From Oscillospiraceae bacterium (GTDB lineage Bacteria; Bacillota; Clostridia; UBA1381; UBA9506), in contig SVJJ01000002.1 of NCBI GenBank assembly GCA_015069045.1, forward strand, positions 62,001 through 126,000: a DNA stretch of 64,000 bases, in the 5' to 3' direction. Within the stretch, counting starts at the first letter, position 1, and each line of letters begins with the position of its first letter. The notes beneath the pieces are model-generated. The model did not search any database and had not been told where the DNA came from. It saw only the letters and a program-made list of their open reading frames with translations. The translations under genes were made by a program, and so were the position numbers. Below, piece after piece: positions 9,009 to 16,810 of the stretch.

Positions 9009-9527
9009 ATGCAAAAACAATTCTACAAAACAAAAACCACAGTATCAATAGCGTTGCTCATTGCTCTTAATATTATTATTGTTCGTTTCTTGTCTATACA
9101 AACCGAATTTTTGCGTTTAAGTTTTGGTTTTATTCCCACAGCTTTGTGTTCCATGCTGTTTGGTCCATGGGTGGGGGCTGTTGCTGCCTTTTTAGCCGAT
9201 TTCTTAGGGATGCTTGTTAATTCCAAAGGATTAACATATTTCCCCGGCTTTGGTATTAGCGAAGCCTTATATGGGTTAACCTTTGGCATGTTTTTATATA
9301 AGCAAAAAACATCCATTTGGCGTATTTTTATTTGTGTAATTTTGCAAACAATTTTGATTGATATTGGTCTAGGCAGTTTATGGTTATGGATTTTATACAG
9401 CAATCCAATTTGGTTAACCATTAGCGCCCGCACCATCAGCGCCTTAGTTATGTTACCGATTAAAGTCCTCGGTGTGAAATATGTGTGGGACTCTGTTGGC
9501 AAGCGTTTGTTTACCATGATTTCATAG
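9009..9527 (+). CDS. folT: Folate ECF transporter S component FolT
   Basis: FolT is the substrate-binding membrane subunit that imports folate with the shared ECF module (EcfA, EcfA', EcfT, encoded elsewhere). The protein is hydrophobic with about six predicted membrane segments and the S-component feature of small size (172 residues from this start). Blocks such as RLSFGFIPTALCSMLFGPW and a late ISARTISALVMLPIK match the family. I chose ATG 9009 because AAAGAAAGGA lies 10 bases upstream; the frame opens 30 bases earlier but without a ribosome binding site. The THF riboswitch upstream strongly supports the folate assignment. Confidence 0.92.
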   Translation: MQKQFYKTKTTVSIALLIALNIIIVRFLSIQTEFLRLSFGFIPTALCSMLFGPWVGAVAAFLADFLGMLVNSKGLTYFPGFGISEALYGLTFGMFLYKQKTSIWRIFICVILQTILIDIGLGSLWLWILYSNPIWLTISARTISALVMLPIKVLGVKYVWDSVGKRLFTMIS

Positions 9528-9531
9528 TTAT

Positions 9532-9560
9532 GCATATTTTTCAAATTCTTGTTCATACTA
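9532..9560 (+). promoter_or_regulatory. Sigma-G-like promoter for Q/N-rich mini-protein
   Basis: GCATA (9532-9536), exactly 17 bases, then CATACTA (9554-9560). Both boxes match the forespore consensus gmATR-N17/18-cATnMTA completely. The promoter starts 5 bases after the folT stop and drives the 42-residue gene at 9622. Confidence 0.75.
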
Positions 9561-9621
9561 GTGATAGCACATATCCCAAACATTCCCCATTGAGGGAAAC
9601 AAAAATCAGGAGGATACAAGT

Positions 9622-9750
9622 ATGAACAACAAAAATCAAAACAACCAAAATCCGAACAGCCAGCAAAACAATCAACAAAATCAGCAACAAAACAAAAACC
9701 AGCAGAATCAGCAAAACAAAAGCAATAACCAATATAGCAACAGCAAATAA
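9622..9750 (+). CDS. Gln/Asn-rich 42-residue protein, gamma-SASP-like
   Basis: A complete small gene: AGGAGGATA ribosome binding site, ATG, 42 codons, TAA, then a strong terminator. The protein starts MNNKNQNNQNPNSQQNNQQ and is almost entirely Asn, Gln, Lys and Ser, with no hydrophobic stretch and one Tyr near the end. Composition resembles gamma-type small acid-soluble spore proteins, which are Gln/Asn-rich amino acid stores in Bacillus spores, but I see no GPR cleavage site and no alignable sequence. The sigma-G-like promoter supports a forespore product. Function is inferred from composition and promoter; low-complexity homology is not evidence of descent. Confidence 0.75.
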   Translation: MNNKNQNNQNPNSQQNNQQNQQQNKNQQNQQNKSNNQYSNSK

Positions 9751-9755
9751 AATTT

Positions 9756-9800
9756 AATATAAAAGACGGATTTCCATGAACGAAATCCGTCTTTTATATT
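9756..9800 (+). terminator. Strong intrinsic terminator after Q/N-rich gene
   Basis: An 18-bp perfect stem (9756-9773 with 9783-9800) around a 9-base loop, with a GACGGATTT core and TCTTTTATATT tail. It isolates the mini-gene from the Asp23-family gene downstream. Confidence 0.9.
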
Positions 9801-9857
9801 ATAAACACGAAACACCCCTTTGCGCTTTCTTGAGATATTAGGTACATAATAAAAATC

Positions 9858-9886
9858 TTGATTTTTTAATAATAACATGATATACT
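9858..9886 (+). promoter_or_regulatory. Sigma-A-like promoter for Asp23-family gene
   Basis: TTGATT (9858-9863), 17-base spacer, TATACT (9881-9886), 33 bases before the ATG at 9919. Confidence 0.7.
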
Positions 9887-9918
9887 AATAATACAATGAT
9901 ACAAGGAGGTAATGTTCA

Positions 9919-10308
9919 ATGGATGAAAATACTGTTTATGTAGAAAGTGGTGCTGTCAAAATTTCTGAGGAGGTTGTGCAGGCGATTGCTGCTATGGCTG
10001 TTGCTGAAACAAAGGGTGTTGCGCTACCCACTTCTCTGACAGATGGTTTTGTTGAAAAATTCGTTAAAAAAAATTATAATAAAAATATTCGTATTGACAT
10101 GTCTGAAAAACAAGTTTCTATAGAGATACATGTAATGGTTGACTATGGTGCAAAGATTCAGGCTGTATCTGCAGAACTGCAGGATTCTGTAAAACGCAGT
10201 ATTGAAACCATGACTGACTTAACCGTGTTGCGTGTGGATATTTGTATTGATGGCATTAATGCGGCAAAAGAAGCTGCAAAGGACAACACGCCTGCCGTTA
10301 CCGAATAA
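9919..10308 (+). CDS. Asp23/Gls24 family envelope stress protein
   Basis: The 129-residue protein contains the Asp23/Gls24 (DUF322) domain: KISEEVVQAIAAMAVAETKGV at the start, then a central VSIEIHVMVDYGAKI and a C-terminal LTVLRVDICIDGI. Such proteins bind the cytoplasmic face of the membrane or envelope and respond to alkaline or cell-wall stress in some Firmicutes. In many Clostridia an Asp23-family gene (YqhY) lies between accC and nusB; here it has its own promoter and a following proC. CAAGGAGGTAA is a near-perfect ribosome binding site. Confidence 0.9.
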   Translation: MDENTVYVESGAVKISEEVVQAIAAMAVAETKGVALPTSLTDGFVEKFVKKNYNKNIRIDMSEKQVSIEIHVMVDYGAKIQAVSAELQDSVKRSIETMTDLTVLRVDICIDGINAAKEAAKDNTPAVTE

Positions 10309-10323
10309 TTTTTAATTTTGCAC

Positions 10324-10362
10324 AACATAATATTTACTTACAAATAAGATAAATATTATGTT
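10324..10362 (+). repeat. Inverted repeat between Asp23-family gene and proC
   Basis: AACATAATATTTA (10324-10336) pairs with TAAATATTATGTT (10350-10362), and CTTA/TAAG extend the stem inside. There is no T-run after it, so it is at best a weak terminator or an mRNA-stabilising stem. Confidence 0.55.
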
Positions 10363-10404
10363 GCTGCCTATAAAAGCAACAAGACAGAAAGGCTGTGAAA
10401 TAAG

Positions 10405-11205
10405 ATGAAATTAGGATTTATCGGTGGCGGTAATATGGCCTATGCCATTGCCGGTGGCGTTTTGGCTGCAGAACTTTGTTCTGAAAAAGATATATTCGTA
10501 AGCGATCCCAACACAGAAGCCTTAAAAAAATTCAAAAAAATGGGTGTTTCCGGCAAGGAATCCAATGGCAACGCACTGCAGGGAGATTATATTATTTTAG
10601 CTGTAAAACCCTTTGTTTTACCAGGTGTATTGGCAGATTTAAAGGCACAATATGCCAACAAAATTAAGGATAAGGTTTTTATTACCATTGCTGCCGGCGT
10701 TGAAATAAGTGCCATTAAAGAGGCTCTGGGGTACGATGCCAAAATTGTTCGCATCATGCCTAACACACCGGCTATGGCCTTATGTGGCATGAGTGTTATT
10801 GCCGCAGAACATATGCCAACAACCCCAGAGGAATTTTCCCAAGTTGTAAATATTTTTCGTGCTGTTGGCCGGATAGAAATTTTACCTGAGTCTCTGCTTA
10901 ATTCCGTTATTGCTGTATCAGGCAGCAGTCCAGCCTATGTGTTTATGATGATAGAGGCCATGGCCGATGCCGCCGTCCGTGATGGCATTAGCAGACAATC
11001 AGCCTATCTTTTAGCTGCTCAATCTGTTATGGGCGCCGCCAAACTAATGTTAGAAACAGGTAAACATCCCGGAGAACTAAAGGATATGGTTTGTTCTCCT
11101 AAAGGAACAACCATTGAGGCTGTTAAACGTTTGGAGGAATGCGGATTTCGCAGCGCTATTATGGCAGCCATGCAAGCATGTACAGAAAAGGCTGATTCCA
11201 TGTAA
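10405..11205 (+). CDS. proC: Pyrroline-5-carboxylate reductase ProC
   Basis: ProC reduces 1-pyrroline-5-carboxylate to proline with NAD(P)H, the last step of proline synthesis. The 266-residue protein opens with the dinucleotide motif KLGFIGGGNMAYAIAGG and carries VRIMPNTPA and the C-terminal signature GSSPAYVFMMIEAMADAAV plus VCSPKGTTIEAVKRLEE. Length is normal. GAAAGGCTG precedes the ATG. proA and proB are not nearby. A forespore-type promoter for the next gene begins 6 bases after its stop. Confidence 0.96.
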   Translation: MKLGFIGGGNMAYAIAGGVLAAELCSEKDIFVSDPNTEALKKFKKMGVSGKESNGNALQGDYIILAVKPFVLPGVLADLKAQYANKIKDKVFITIAAGVEISAIKEALGYDAKIVRIMPNTPAMALCGMSVIAAEHMPTTPEEFSQVVNIFRAVGRIEILPESLLNSVIAVSGSSPAYVFMMIEAMADAAVRDGISRQSAYLLAAQSVMGAAKLMLETGKHPGELKDMVCSPKGTTIEAVKRLEECGFRSAIMAAMQACTEKADSM

Positions 11206-11210
11206 AGGTC

Positions 11211-11239
11211 GTATAAAAATCCTGATTTTTCACATACTA
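11211..11239 (+). promoter_or_regulatory. Sigma-F/G-like promoter for YtxH-like gene
   Basis: GTATA (11211-11215), exactly 17 bases, then CATACTA (11233-11239). The -10 matches the sigma-G consensus cATnMTA fully; the -35 matches sigma-F (GywTA) fully and sigma-G in 4 of 5. Confidence 0.65.
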
Positions 11240-11268
11240 AAACCACAATCTAAAAAAATGGAGGCTGT

Positions 11269-11439
11269 ATGATGAAAATGAGTTTTATAGGTGGTATTGT
11301 CGCCGGTGCTGTTGTTGGATCGGCCCTTACCATGATAATGGATCCCCTTAATGACAAGCAACGGCGCAAATTACACAAGGGAACCCACTCTATGTTTAAG
11401 ACCATGGGCACCGTTTTAGATGCCATGCTGGAAAAATAA
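11269..11439 (+). CDS. YtxH-like 56-residue membrane protein
   Basis: A short gene with ribosome binding site ATGGAGG, start ATG at 11269 (a second ATG follows at 11272) and a strong terminator downstream. The protein opens MMKMSFIGGIVAGAVVGSAL, a small-residue-rich membrane segment, followed by a basic stretch DKQRRKLHKGTHS. This resembles the N-terminal glycine-rich anchor of YtxH-domain proteins. Such proteins have no assigned activity. The promoter upstream has forespore sigma-factor boxes, suggesting spore expression. The call rests on composition and layout; homology should be tested. Confidence 0.7.
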   Translation: MMKMSFIGGIVAGAVVGSALTMIMDPLNDKQRRKLHKGTHSMFKTMGTVLDAMLEK

Positions 11440-11454
11440 CGGTTTATAACTTAT

Positions 11455-11500
11455 AAAAATCGGGTATAGATAAGCAAAATGCTGGCTATACCCGATTTTT
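11455..11500. terminator. Intrinsic terminator between YtxH-like gene and spoVT
   Basis: A 15-bp stem: AAAAATCGGGTATAG (11455-11469) with CTATACCCGATTTTT (11486-11500). It has T-runs in both directions and sits between convergent genes, so it probably works for both. Confidence 0.9.
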
Positions 11501-11518
11501 TATTATATCTTTTAAGCT

Positions 11519-12064
11519 TTATTGCTCCATATGTCTTCCCAAAAATCCTGCTGCAGATTGAGCCAGTTTTTCTTCCACCTCACCCATAGCGGTGGTTGCC
11601 TCGTTTGAAAAAAACACAACCGAGCCAATGGTATCTCCCTCAGAAATAATGGGTACAACAACCCCAGCTGTATATTTTTCACTACCCTCAATAACGCTTA
11701 TTTTTTTATTATCTCCCCGTCGCATAACAAAGGTTGATTTTTCCTCCATCACGCGTTCAATATCTGTACTGATTTTTTGCTCTGCCAATTCTCGTTTCGG
11801 TACTCCCGATACTGCAATTATATTATCCTTATCTGTAATACAAATAGGATGACCGCTTGTTTTAGAAAGGGTTTCTGCATATTCCATGGCAAAATCCCCT
11901 AATTCTCCAATAGGCGAATACTTTTTAAAAATTACTTCCCCATCCCTGTCTGTATATATTTCTAGCGGGTCGCCTTCGCGAATGCGCATGGTTCTTCTTA
12001 TTTCTTTTGGTATAACAACTCTGCCTAAATCATCTATTCTTCTTACAATTCCTGTGGCTTTCAT
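11519..12064 (-). CDS. spoVT: Stage V sporulation protein T (SpoVT)
   Basis: SpoVT is a DNA-binding regulator that tunes sigma-G genes in the forespore. The 181-residue protein begins MKATGIVRRIDDLGRVVIPK, the AbrB-type swapped-hairpin domain (residues 1-50), followed by a GAF-like domain (about 55-180) with VVPIISEGDTIGSVVFF. I chose ATG 12064 because AAAAAGGAG lies upstream and the protein then starts exactly at the conserved AbrB N-terminus; the open frame extends 17 codons further with no support. It ends within 20 bases of a shared terminator. Confidence 0.95.
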   Translation of the reverse strand: MKATGIVRRIDDLGRVVIPKEIRRTMRIREGDPLEIYTDRDGEVIFKKYSPIGELGDFAMEYAETLSKTSGHPICITDKDNIIAVSGVPKRELAEQKISTDIERVMEEKSTFVMRRGDNKKISVIEGSEKYTAGVVVPIISEGDTIGSVVFFSNEATTAMGEVEEKLAQSAAGFLGRHMEQ

Positions 12065-12124
12065 ATAGAAATTACTCCTTTTTCGCTTTAATTTTACATT
12101 TCTTATTGTTAGCAAAAAAGGAGT

Positions 12125-12154
12125 TTTTATGTAGTATATTTTAAGGATTTATTC
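12125..12154 (-). promoter_or_regulatory. Possible sigma-G promoter for spoVT
   Basis: On the minus strand GAATA (12150-12154), 18 bases, then CATAAAA (12125-12131). The -35 is perfect; the -10 differs from cATnMTA at one key base. spoVT is sigma-G-dependent in Bacillus, which supports it, but the match is weaker than the other three. Confidence 0.4.
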
Positions 12155-12187
12155 GACTGCACTTTGAAGATGACCTGTACTATACAG

Positions 12188-13024
12188 CTATTCATTTGTT
12201 AAAAATTCTTTTGGTGTTACACCAATATGTTTTTTAAACAAACGATATCCATAGGAAATATCATATATGCCAACAGCTTCACAAGCAACAGAAAATGAAA
12301 TGCCCTTGTTTTTAATAAAGTCACATATGATTCTGGCTTTTTCCTGGTTAATATACTGAATAATACTCAAGCCACTTCCCTGCTTAAATACGCTATTGAT
12401 ATAATTCGGTGTTTTATTCGTGTGCTTGGCAATCTCATCAAGAGTAATTTTTCTATGTAAATGTGTGGATATATATTTTTGAATTTTGTATACCAAAGAA
12501 GATTGTATACTGACTTGATTATTTTGATTACACCTATTAAATAATTCACTTAACCTTTGAAGAATATGTAAGCATATAATGGACGATTCTAATTGATTCC
12601 TTTCCCTTTCGATCATAGCAAGGGAAACCGCATTATAGATTTCTTTTTTTAAAATTTCGGTTTCTTTACATTTTTCTGTTACAAAAGGGACAATAAGACC
12701 ATCGTTTTGATAGGGTTGCAGATGTTCTTCTTCGCAAACTTCAAGGTCAAAATCCATTAATAATTGAATGCTGCAATGAGCATGGGCTGTGTTTATATCT
12801 GTATAGAGTGTAATTGGCAAATGACGAAACAAAACCAAAACATCCCCTTCAGATGCACAAAATGCATGACCATTAAATTCTCCATGTAAAATACCTTCTT
12901 TTACAAACACAATTTCAATACTTTTATTACGATTGTAGCTGGTGTGGTAAGGTTTGTCCGTAAAAAAATGATGGGAAAAACCAATGGTTGGCATGGTTAG
13001 TGTGTTAATAATACCACAATACAT
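12188..13024 (-). CDS. AraC-family transcriptional regulator
   Basis: From the ATG at 13024 (MYCGIINTLTMPTIGFSHHF, 278 residues) the protein has a cupin-like sensing half (about residues 1-150, with IEIVFVKEGILHGEFNGHAF) and a C-terminal double helix-turn-helix of AraC type (about 180-275, with ITLDEIAKHTNKTPNYINSV and YRLFKKHIGVTPKEF). I prefer this start because GGGAGATG lies 7 bases upstream; the open frame extends 47 codons further but crosses the promoter. It is divergent from the deacetylase-like gene and MFS transporter, so it probably controls them. The ligand is unknown. Confidence 0.85.
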   Translation of the reverse strand: MYCGIINTLTMPTIGFSHHFFTDKPYHTSYNRNKSIEIVFVKEGILHGEFNGHAFCASEGDVLVLFRHLPITLYTDINTAHAHCSIQLLMDFDLEVCEEEHLQPYQNDGLIVPFVTEKCKETEILKKEIYNAVSLAMIERERNQLESSIICLHILQRLSELFNRCNQNNQVSIQSSLVYKIQKYISTHLHRKITLDEIAKHTNKTPNYINSVFKQGSGLSIIQYINQEKARIICDFIKNKGISFSVACEAVGIYDISYGYRLFKKHIGVTPKEFLTNE

Positions 13025-13045
13025 AAAAATCATCTCCCTGTTTAT

Positions 13046-13074
13046 ATTGTAACATAAAATCGTTGATTTGTCCA
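13046..13074 (-). promoter_or_regulatory. Sigma-A-like promoter for AraC-family gene
   Basis: On the minus strand TGGACA (13069-13074), 17 bases, TACAAT (13046-13051), ending 22 bases before the chosen start codon. Each hexamer matches 5 of 6. Confidence 0.7.
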
Positions 13075-13093
13075 TAAAAAAATGTTTTGTTAA

Positions 13094-13121
13094 TTGAAAA
13101 ATAAGTATAGAATTATATAAT
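13094..13121 (+). promoter_or_regulatory. Divergent promoter for deacetylase-like gene
   Basis: TTGAAA (13094-13099), 16-base spacer, TATAAT (13116-13121). It lies back to back with the AraC promoter, so one regulator site could serve both. Confidence 0.65.
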
Positions 13122-13152
13122 GATAGTAAATAAAACAAAGAGGTGCTTAGTA

Positions 13153-14082
13153 ATGAGTAAAACATGTTTTTTATTTGTTGATGATGTAATTTGGTGTCTC
13201 AGAGATTTGGCACAACAGCGACCCGCCTCCGTTTTTGACATTGACTATTTTAAAATGCTCAAAAAATGTCACGATGAATGGGGCGCAACAGTGCAGTTAA
13301 ACCTTTTCTATCGTACAGACTTTTTCTATGGCAGCGATGAATTTTCTCTGTCAGAAGTACCGGATGCTTATAAAGCAGAATTTGAAGCAAATGCCCATTG
13401 GTTAAAATTTGCATTCCATGCCAAACAGGAATTTCCCGATTACCCTTATGTAAATGGTACCTATGAATTTGTTAAAAAGGACTATATGCAAATCGTTGAT
13501 GAAATCAAAAGATTTGCAGGTGAAAAATCCCTTGCAAAATACATTATTCCTCATTGGTTACCAATCAGCAAAGAGGGTTGCAGGGCTTTTTATGACTGCG
13601 GCGTAGAATTTCTTGGGGTAACCCGTGGGGATGCCCGTGAATTCACAGGGGACGAAAGCGTATTGCCCTATGGACATGCTGCAAGGCTTTTACATAACCG
13701 TCAAAAAGAGACAAAACTCTTTACAAGACCAACAAAGGATAAAAGAATCTTATCCTCCATTTGTGCATACAACCATGTTTCTACTGCAGAATATGATGCA
13801 ATGCAGGACCTGAATACCTCCATGCCGGATGAAGGGACAGGATTGCGATTCCGCGCATCCTCACATTTGTGTCTTAATTTAAACACAGTAGAAGAAATTG
13901 AGACACAAGTCAAGGATTTAGCCAAACGAGGCGTACCCCATATTGTGGCTGCTAACCATGAACAATATTTTTACAAGGACTATTTTGTTTATCAACCTGA
14001 TATGCCGCAAAAATTTTACACCCTGGCAAAAACCCTTCATGATGAAGGCTATCGCTTTATAACCGCAGAAGAGTTTAAATAA
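13153..14082 (+). CDS. Polysaccharide deacetylase-like protein
   Basis: The protein starts MSKTCFLFVDDVIWCLRDLA (309 residues from ATG 13153, preceded by AGAGGTG). It is soluble, with no signal peptide. The N-terminal paired aspartates (FVDDV) and later histidines (FAFHAKQEFPD, IIPHWLPIS) recall NodB-type deacetylases, whose metal site is one Asp and two His, and the C-terminal block HDEGYRFITAEEF is also seen there. However the canonical HSxxH motif is absent, so the fold is likely but the reaction is not established. It is followed after 7 bases by an MFS transporter, suggesting uptake and processing of one compound. Confidence 0.6.
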   Translation: MSKTCFLFVDDVIWCLRDLAQQRPASVFDIDYFKMLKKCHDEWGATVQLNLFYRTDFFYGSDEFSLSEVPDAYKAEFEANAHWLKFAFHAKQEFPDYPYVNGTYEFVKKDYMQIVDEIKRFAGEKSLAKYIIPHWLPISKEGCRAFYDCGVEFLGVTRGDAREFTGDESVLPYGHAARLLHNRQKETKLFTRPTKDKRILSSICAYNHVSTAEYDAMQDLNTSMPDEGTGLRFRASSHLCLNLNTVEEIETQVKDLAKRGVPHIVAANHEQYFYKDYFVYQPDMPQKFYTLAKTLHDEGYRFITAEEFK

Positions 14083-14089
14083 AAGCAGC

Positions 14090-15355
14090 ATGAGCATGAA
14101 TAAAAGCCTTGAAAATCAAAAAATGAGTGTAATTCTTGTACTGGTTTGCTTTACGGTTTATACATTAATTAGCTTTTCAAGAAGCGCATATACGGCTGCC
14201 ATAGCAGGTATCATTGACGATGGTATTTTTTCAAGAACTGCTGCTGGCACGATTAACTCTAGTTTTTATATTACATACAGCTTGGCACAAATATTAGGGA
14301 GTTTTTTTGTAGACAAAGTTTCACCCTTTAAACTCATTGCTCTTGCTTTAGTTGGCACAATACTGGCAAATATAGCAATGACTTTTTCTGCTTCCTTTGT
14401 AGTCATTTTTTTTGCGCGGTCATGTGTTGGTATTGTACAATTTGGAGTATGGCCTGCTTTGTTAAAAATAATTACAGAATATATTTCTACGGAATATCGT
14501 GCCAAAAGCCAACTTCTAATGCCTTTGGGAATTTCATCGGGAACTATTCTAAGCTTCTTAATTGCATCTATTGTGTTAAAATATGGTAACTGGCAAGATT
14601 TGTTTGTCGTAACCTATGTACTGCTAAGCCTCATCACAATAATATTTTTTATAACTGTTTTTTTTGCAAACAAGAAAGCTGTAGAAACCATTAAGGACAA
14701 AGTAATAATCAATAGTGTTCCTCAACCGCAAAAAAGGTTACGAGTTAATACCCTTACACTCATTTTATCAAGCGGTGCAATTTTTATATTTATAACATCC
14801 TTTACAAATAGCCTTTTCACCTCGGGAATTGCCAGTTGGATGTCCACAATGTTGATGGAAAGTTATAAAATAACACCTAGTTTATCAAGCGGTTTAGTCA
14901 CCTTAACAACATGTTCTGCTTTTTTATCGGTTTTTGTTGTTGCATTTCTTTATCCAAGGTATATAAAAAATGCAGCTATGGCGTTAGGTTTGTTGTATTT
15001 AATGATATTGCCTCTGGTTGTCAGTATGTCATTTATAGGCAAAATACCGCTTGTGTATGTAATAATAGCGGTCATGTTGACAAATATCTTGACAGATACT
15101 TTAAAGCAATTTTTTACTGTAATAATACCAACAGGATATAAAAAATATAATAAAGCAGGCATGCTGGCGGGACAAATAAATGTAGCAGCATGTTTAGGAA
15201 GTATGATAGCCGGAACTATTTATGGGTATATTGCAGATAGGTTTGGATGGAATGCAACCGTAACACTTTGGTGTGTTTTAATATTGATAGCTTTAACATC
15301 GAGTTTTATTGCTGCTCCCATTTGGAAAAAATTTATAAACAAAGATACAATGTAA
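14090..15355 (+). CDS. MFS transporter
   Basis: The 421-residue hydrophobic protein has about twelve membrane segments and MFS features, including a charged loop after the second segment (DKVSPFKLIALALVG) and the fifth-segment block YISTEYRAKSQLLMPLG. The C-terminus ends in a short basic tail. It starts only 7 bases after the deacetylase-like gene without a clear ribosome binding site, so translation may be coupled; ATG 14096 is an alternative start. The substrate cannot be read from sequence. Neighbouring genes hint at a sugar- or glycoside-derived compound, but this is only inference. Confidence 0.85.
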   Translation: MSMNKSLENQKMSVILVLVCFTVYTLISFSRSAYTAAIAGIIDDGIFSRTAAGTINSSFYITYSLAQILGSFFVDKVSPFKLIALALVGTILANIAMTFSASFVVIFFARSCVGIVQFGVWPALLKIITEYISTEYRAKSQLLMPLGISSGTILSFLIASIVLKYGNWQDLFVVTYVLLSLITIIFFITVFFANKKAVETIKDKVIINSVPQPQKRLRVNTLTLILSSGAIFIFITSFTNSLFTSGIASWMSTMLMESYKITPSLSSGLVTLTTCSAFLSVFVVAFLYPRYIKNAAMALGLLYLMILPLVVSMSFIGKIPLVYVIIAVMLTNILTDTLKQFFTVIIPTGYKKYNKAGMLAGQINVAACLGSMIAGTIYGYIADRFGWNATVTLWCVLILIALTSSFIAAPIWKKFINKDTM

Positions 15356-15398
15356 AAATAATGGCGGGAAGGACACTACCCTTCCCGCCATTATTTTT
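15354..15398. terminator. Bidirectional terminator between MFS gene and folC
   Basis: A 19-bp perfect stem (15354-15372 with 15380-15398) with ATGGCGGGAAGG core and T-runs on both strands. It closes the accessory cluster on one side and the folC operon on the other. Confidence 0.92.
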
Positions 15399-15404
15399 AC
15401 AAAC

Positions 15405-16700
15405 TTACATATTTTCCAGCAGTTGTTGACACTTGGCCTTGTATATTGGTAAATTGTATAAGGAGCCCACACAAACAATACCTTGACTGCTGTTCCGACA
15501 TATAAACGCCTCATAAACGGCCTGTTCAGGATTGGGAACAGTTAAAAGAGAAATAGGAAGATGTCCGGCTGCTTGCCTAAGCTCCGTTATATTGGCTGTA
15601 CGTGAATTGTATACTTCCGTGATAATCAGTGTATCACAAATTTCGGATAACATTTGTATACAAGTTCCGTAATCTTTATCTCGCAGCATACCCAAAACAC
15701 CAATAAAGGATGTACCAGGAAAACATTGTTTTATGGTGGCTATAAAAGCCGAAACACCGTTAGAATTATGTGCTCCATCTAAAATAACCGGTGGATTTTG
15801 GGATAACACCTCAAAGCGACCGAGCCAACGACTCTGGTGCAATCCCTCTCGAATGGCTTGAGCTGATATAGAGAAAGCAGACTTTTGCAATACATGCATG
15901 ACCTCAACGGCTGTTATGGCATTATAGATTTGATGCCTTCCACGCATAGGAAGGGTCAAATTAGAATATGGTCCGTAAGAAAAAACCAGACCTTCCGCAT
16001 CATTACCCTCCTCAGTTAAAGCGTGCAAATCCGGTATATAAATCCTACATCCCCGTTTATTTGCTTCTTCTACAATGGTCAAGTAAACCTCTTCTTCCTG
16101 GCAAGGATAGACAACCACAGGACACGCCTGATGCAGGATACCGCATTTTTCCTTGGTAATAGCAGAAAGGGTGGAACCTAAAAAGGCCATATGGTCATAG
16201 TCTATTCGCGTTAAGACCGAAACCTCTACGTTCTCCATTACATTGGTTGCATCCAATCGTCCACCCATGCCACATTCAACAACAACCAAGTCACATTTTC
16301 TCTGAGCAAAATACAAATAGGCCGTCGCCGTTAAAATTTCAAATTCTGTTGGTGGATATAGTCCCTCCTCCACCATAGATTCTGCAACCTGTCGCACTGT
16401 TGTGATTGTTTTGGCAAAATCGGCCTTTGATATCTCCCGACTATTAATTCGCATAATTTCGCAAGGACTATAAACTGCCGGCGATGTATAAAACCCCACG
16501 CAATAGCCGGCTGCTCCTAGCATCTCGGTAATATAACATCCAATAGATCCTTTTCCATTGGTGCCAGCTATATGGATAAACCGAAGTGATTTTTCAGGGT
16601 TATCCAACCTAAACAGAATCTCTCTAATGGAATCCAGCCCCGGTCGACTCCCTAATCGGGAACATACATGAAGATATTGAATTGTATCTTGATAATTCAT
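15405..16700 (-). CDS. folC: Dihydrofolate/folylpolyglutamate synthase FolC
   Basis: FolC adds glutamate to dihydropteroate and tetrahydrofolates. The 431-residue protein has the Mur-ligase-type P-loop HIAGTNGKGSIGCYI (about residues 38-52), the metal/ATP block VVVECGMGGRLDATNV, and LDGAHNSNGVSAF in the C-terminal half. The ATG at 16700 is preceded by AGGTGAC; a GTG nine bases upstream lies within this site and is unlikely. It is the last gene of a long minus-strand run and the second folate gene in the window besides folT. Confidence 0.95.
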   Translation of the reverse strand: MNYQDTIQYLHVCSRLGSRPGLDSIREILFRLDNPEKSLRFIHIAGTNGKGSIGCYITEMLGAAGYCVGFYTSPAVYSPCEIMRINSREISKADFAKTITTVRQVAESMVEEGLYPPTEFEILTATAYLYFAQRKCDLVVVECGMGGRLDATNVMENVEVSVLTRIDYDHMAFLGSTLSAITKEKCGILHQACPVVVYPCQEEEVYLTIVEEANKRGCRIYIPDLHALTEEGNDAEGLVFSYGPYSNLTLPMRGRHQIYNAITAVEVMHVLQKSAFSISAQAIREGLHQSRWLGRFEVLSQNPPVILDGAHNSNGVSAFIATIKQCFPGTSFIGVLGMLRDKDYGTCIQMLSEICDTLIITEVYNSRTANITELRQAAGHLPISLLTVPNPEQAVYEAFICRNSSQGIVCVGSLYNLPIYKAKCQQLLENM

Positions 16701-16810
16701 TATTGTCACCTAATTATATCCTACACTAAAGATCAAAGATATGTCCAGCAAAAGTTGCTACACCTTAGCATCATTCAAACTCTGCATAATCTTATAACTT
16801 TAACCAACCA

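Noticed and set aside
9023-9619. 198-codon antisense frame across folT
   Set aside because: Exact shadow of the hydrophobic FolT gene; no start signals and Lys/Ile-rich nonsense composition.
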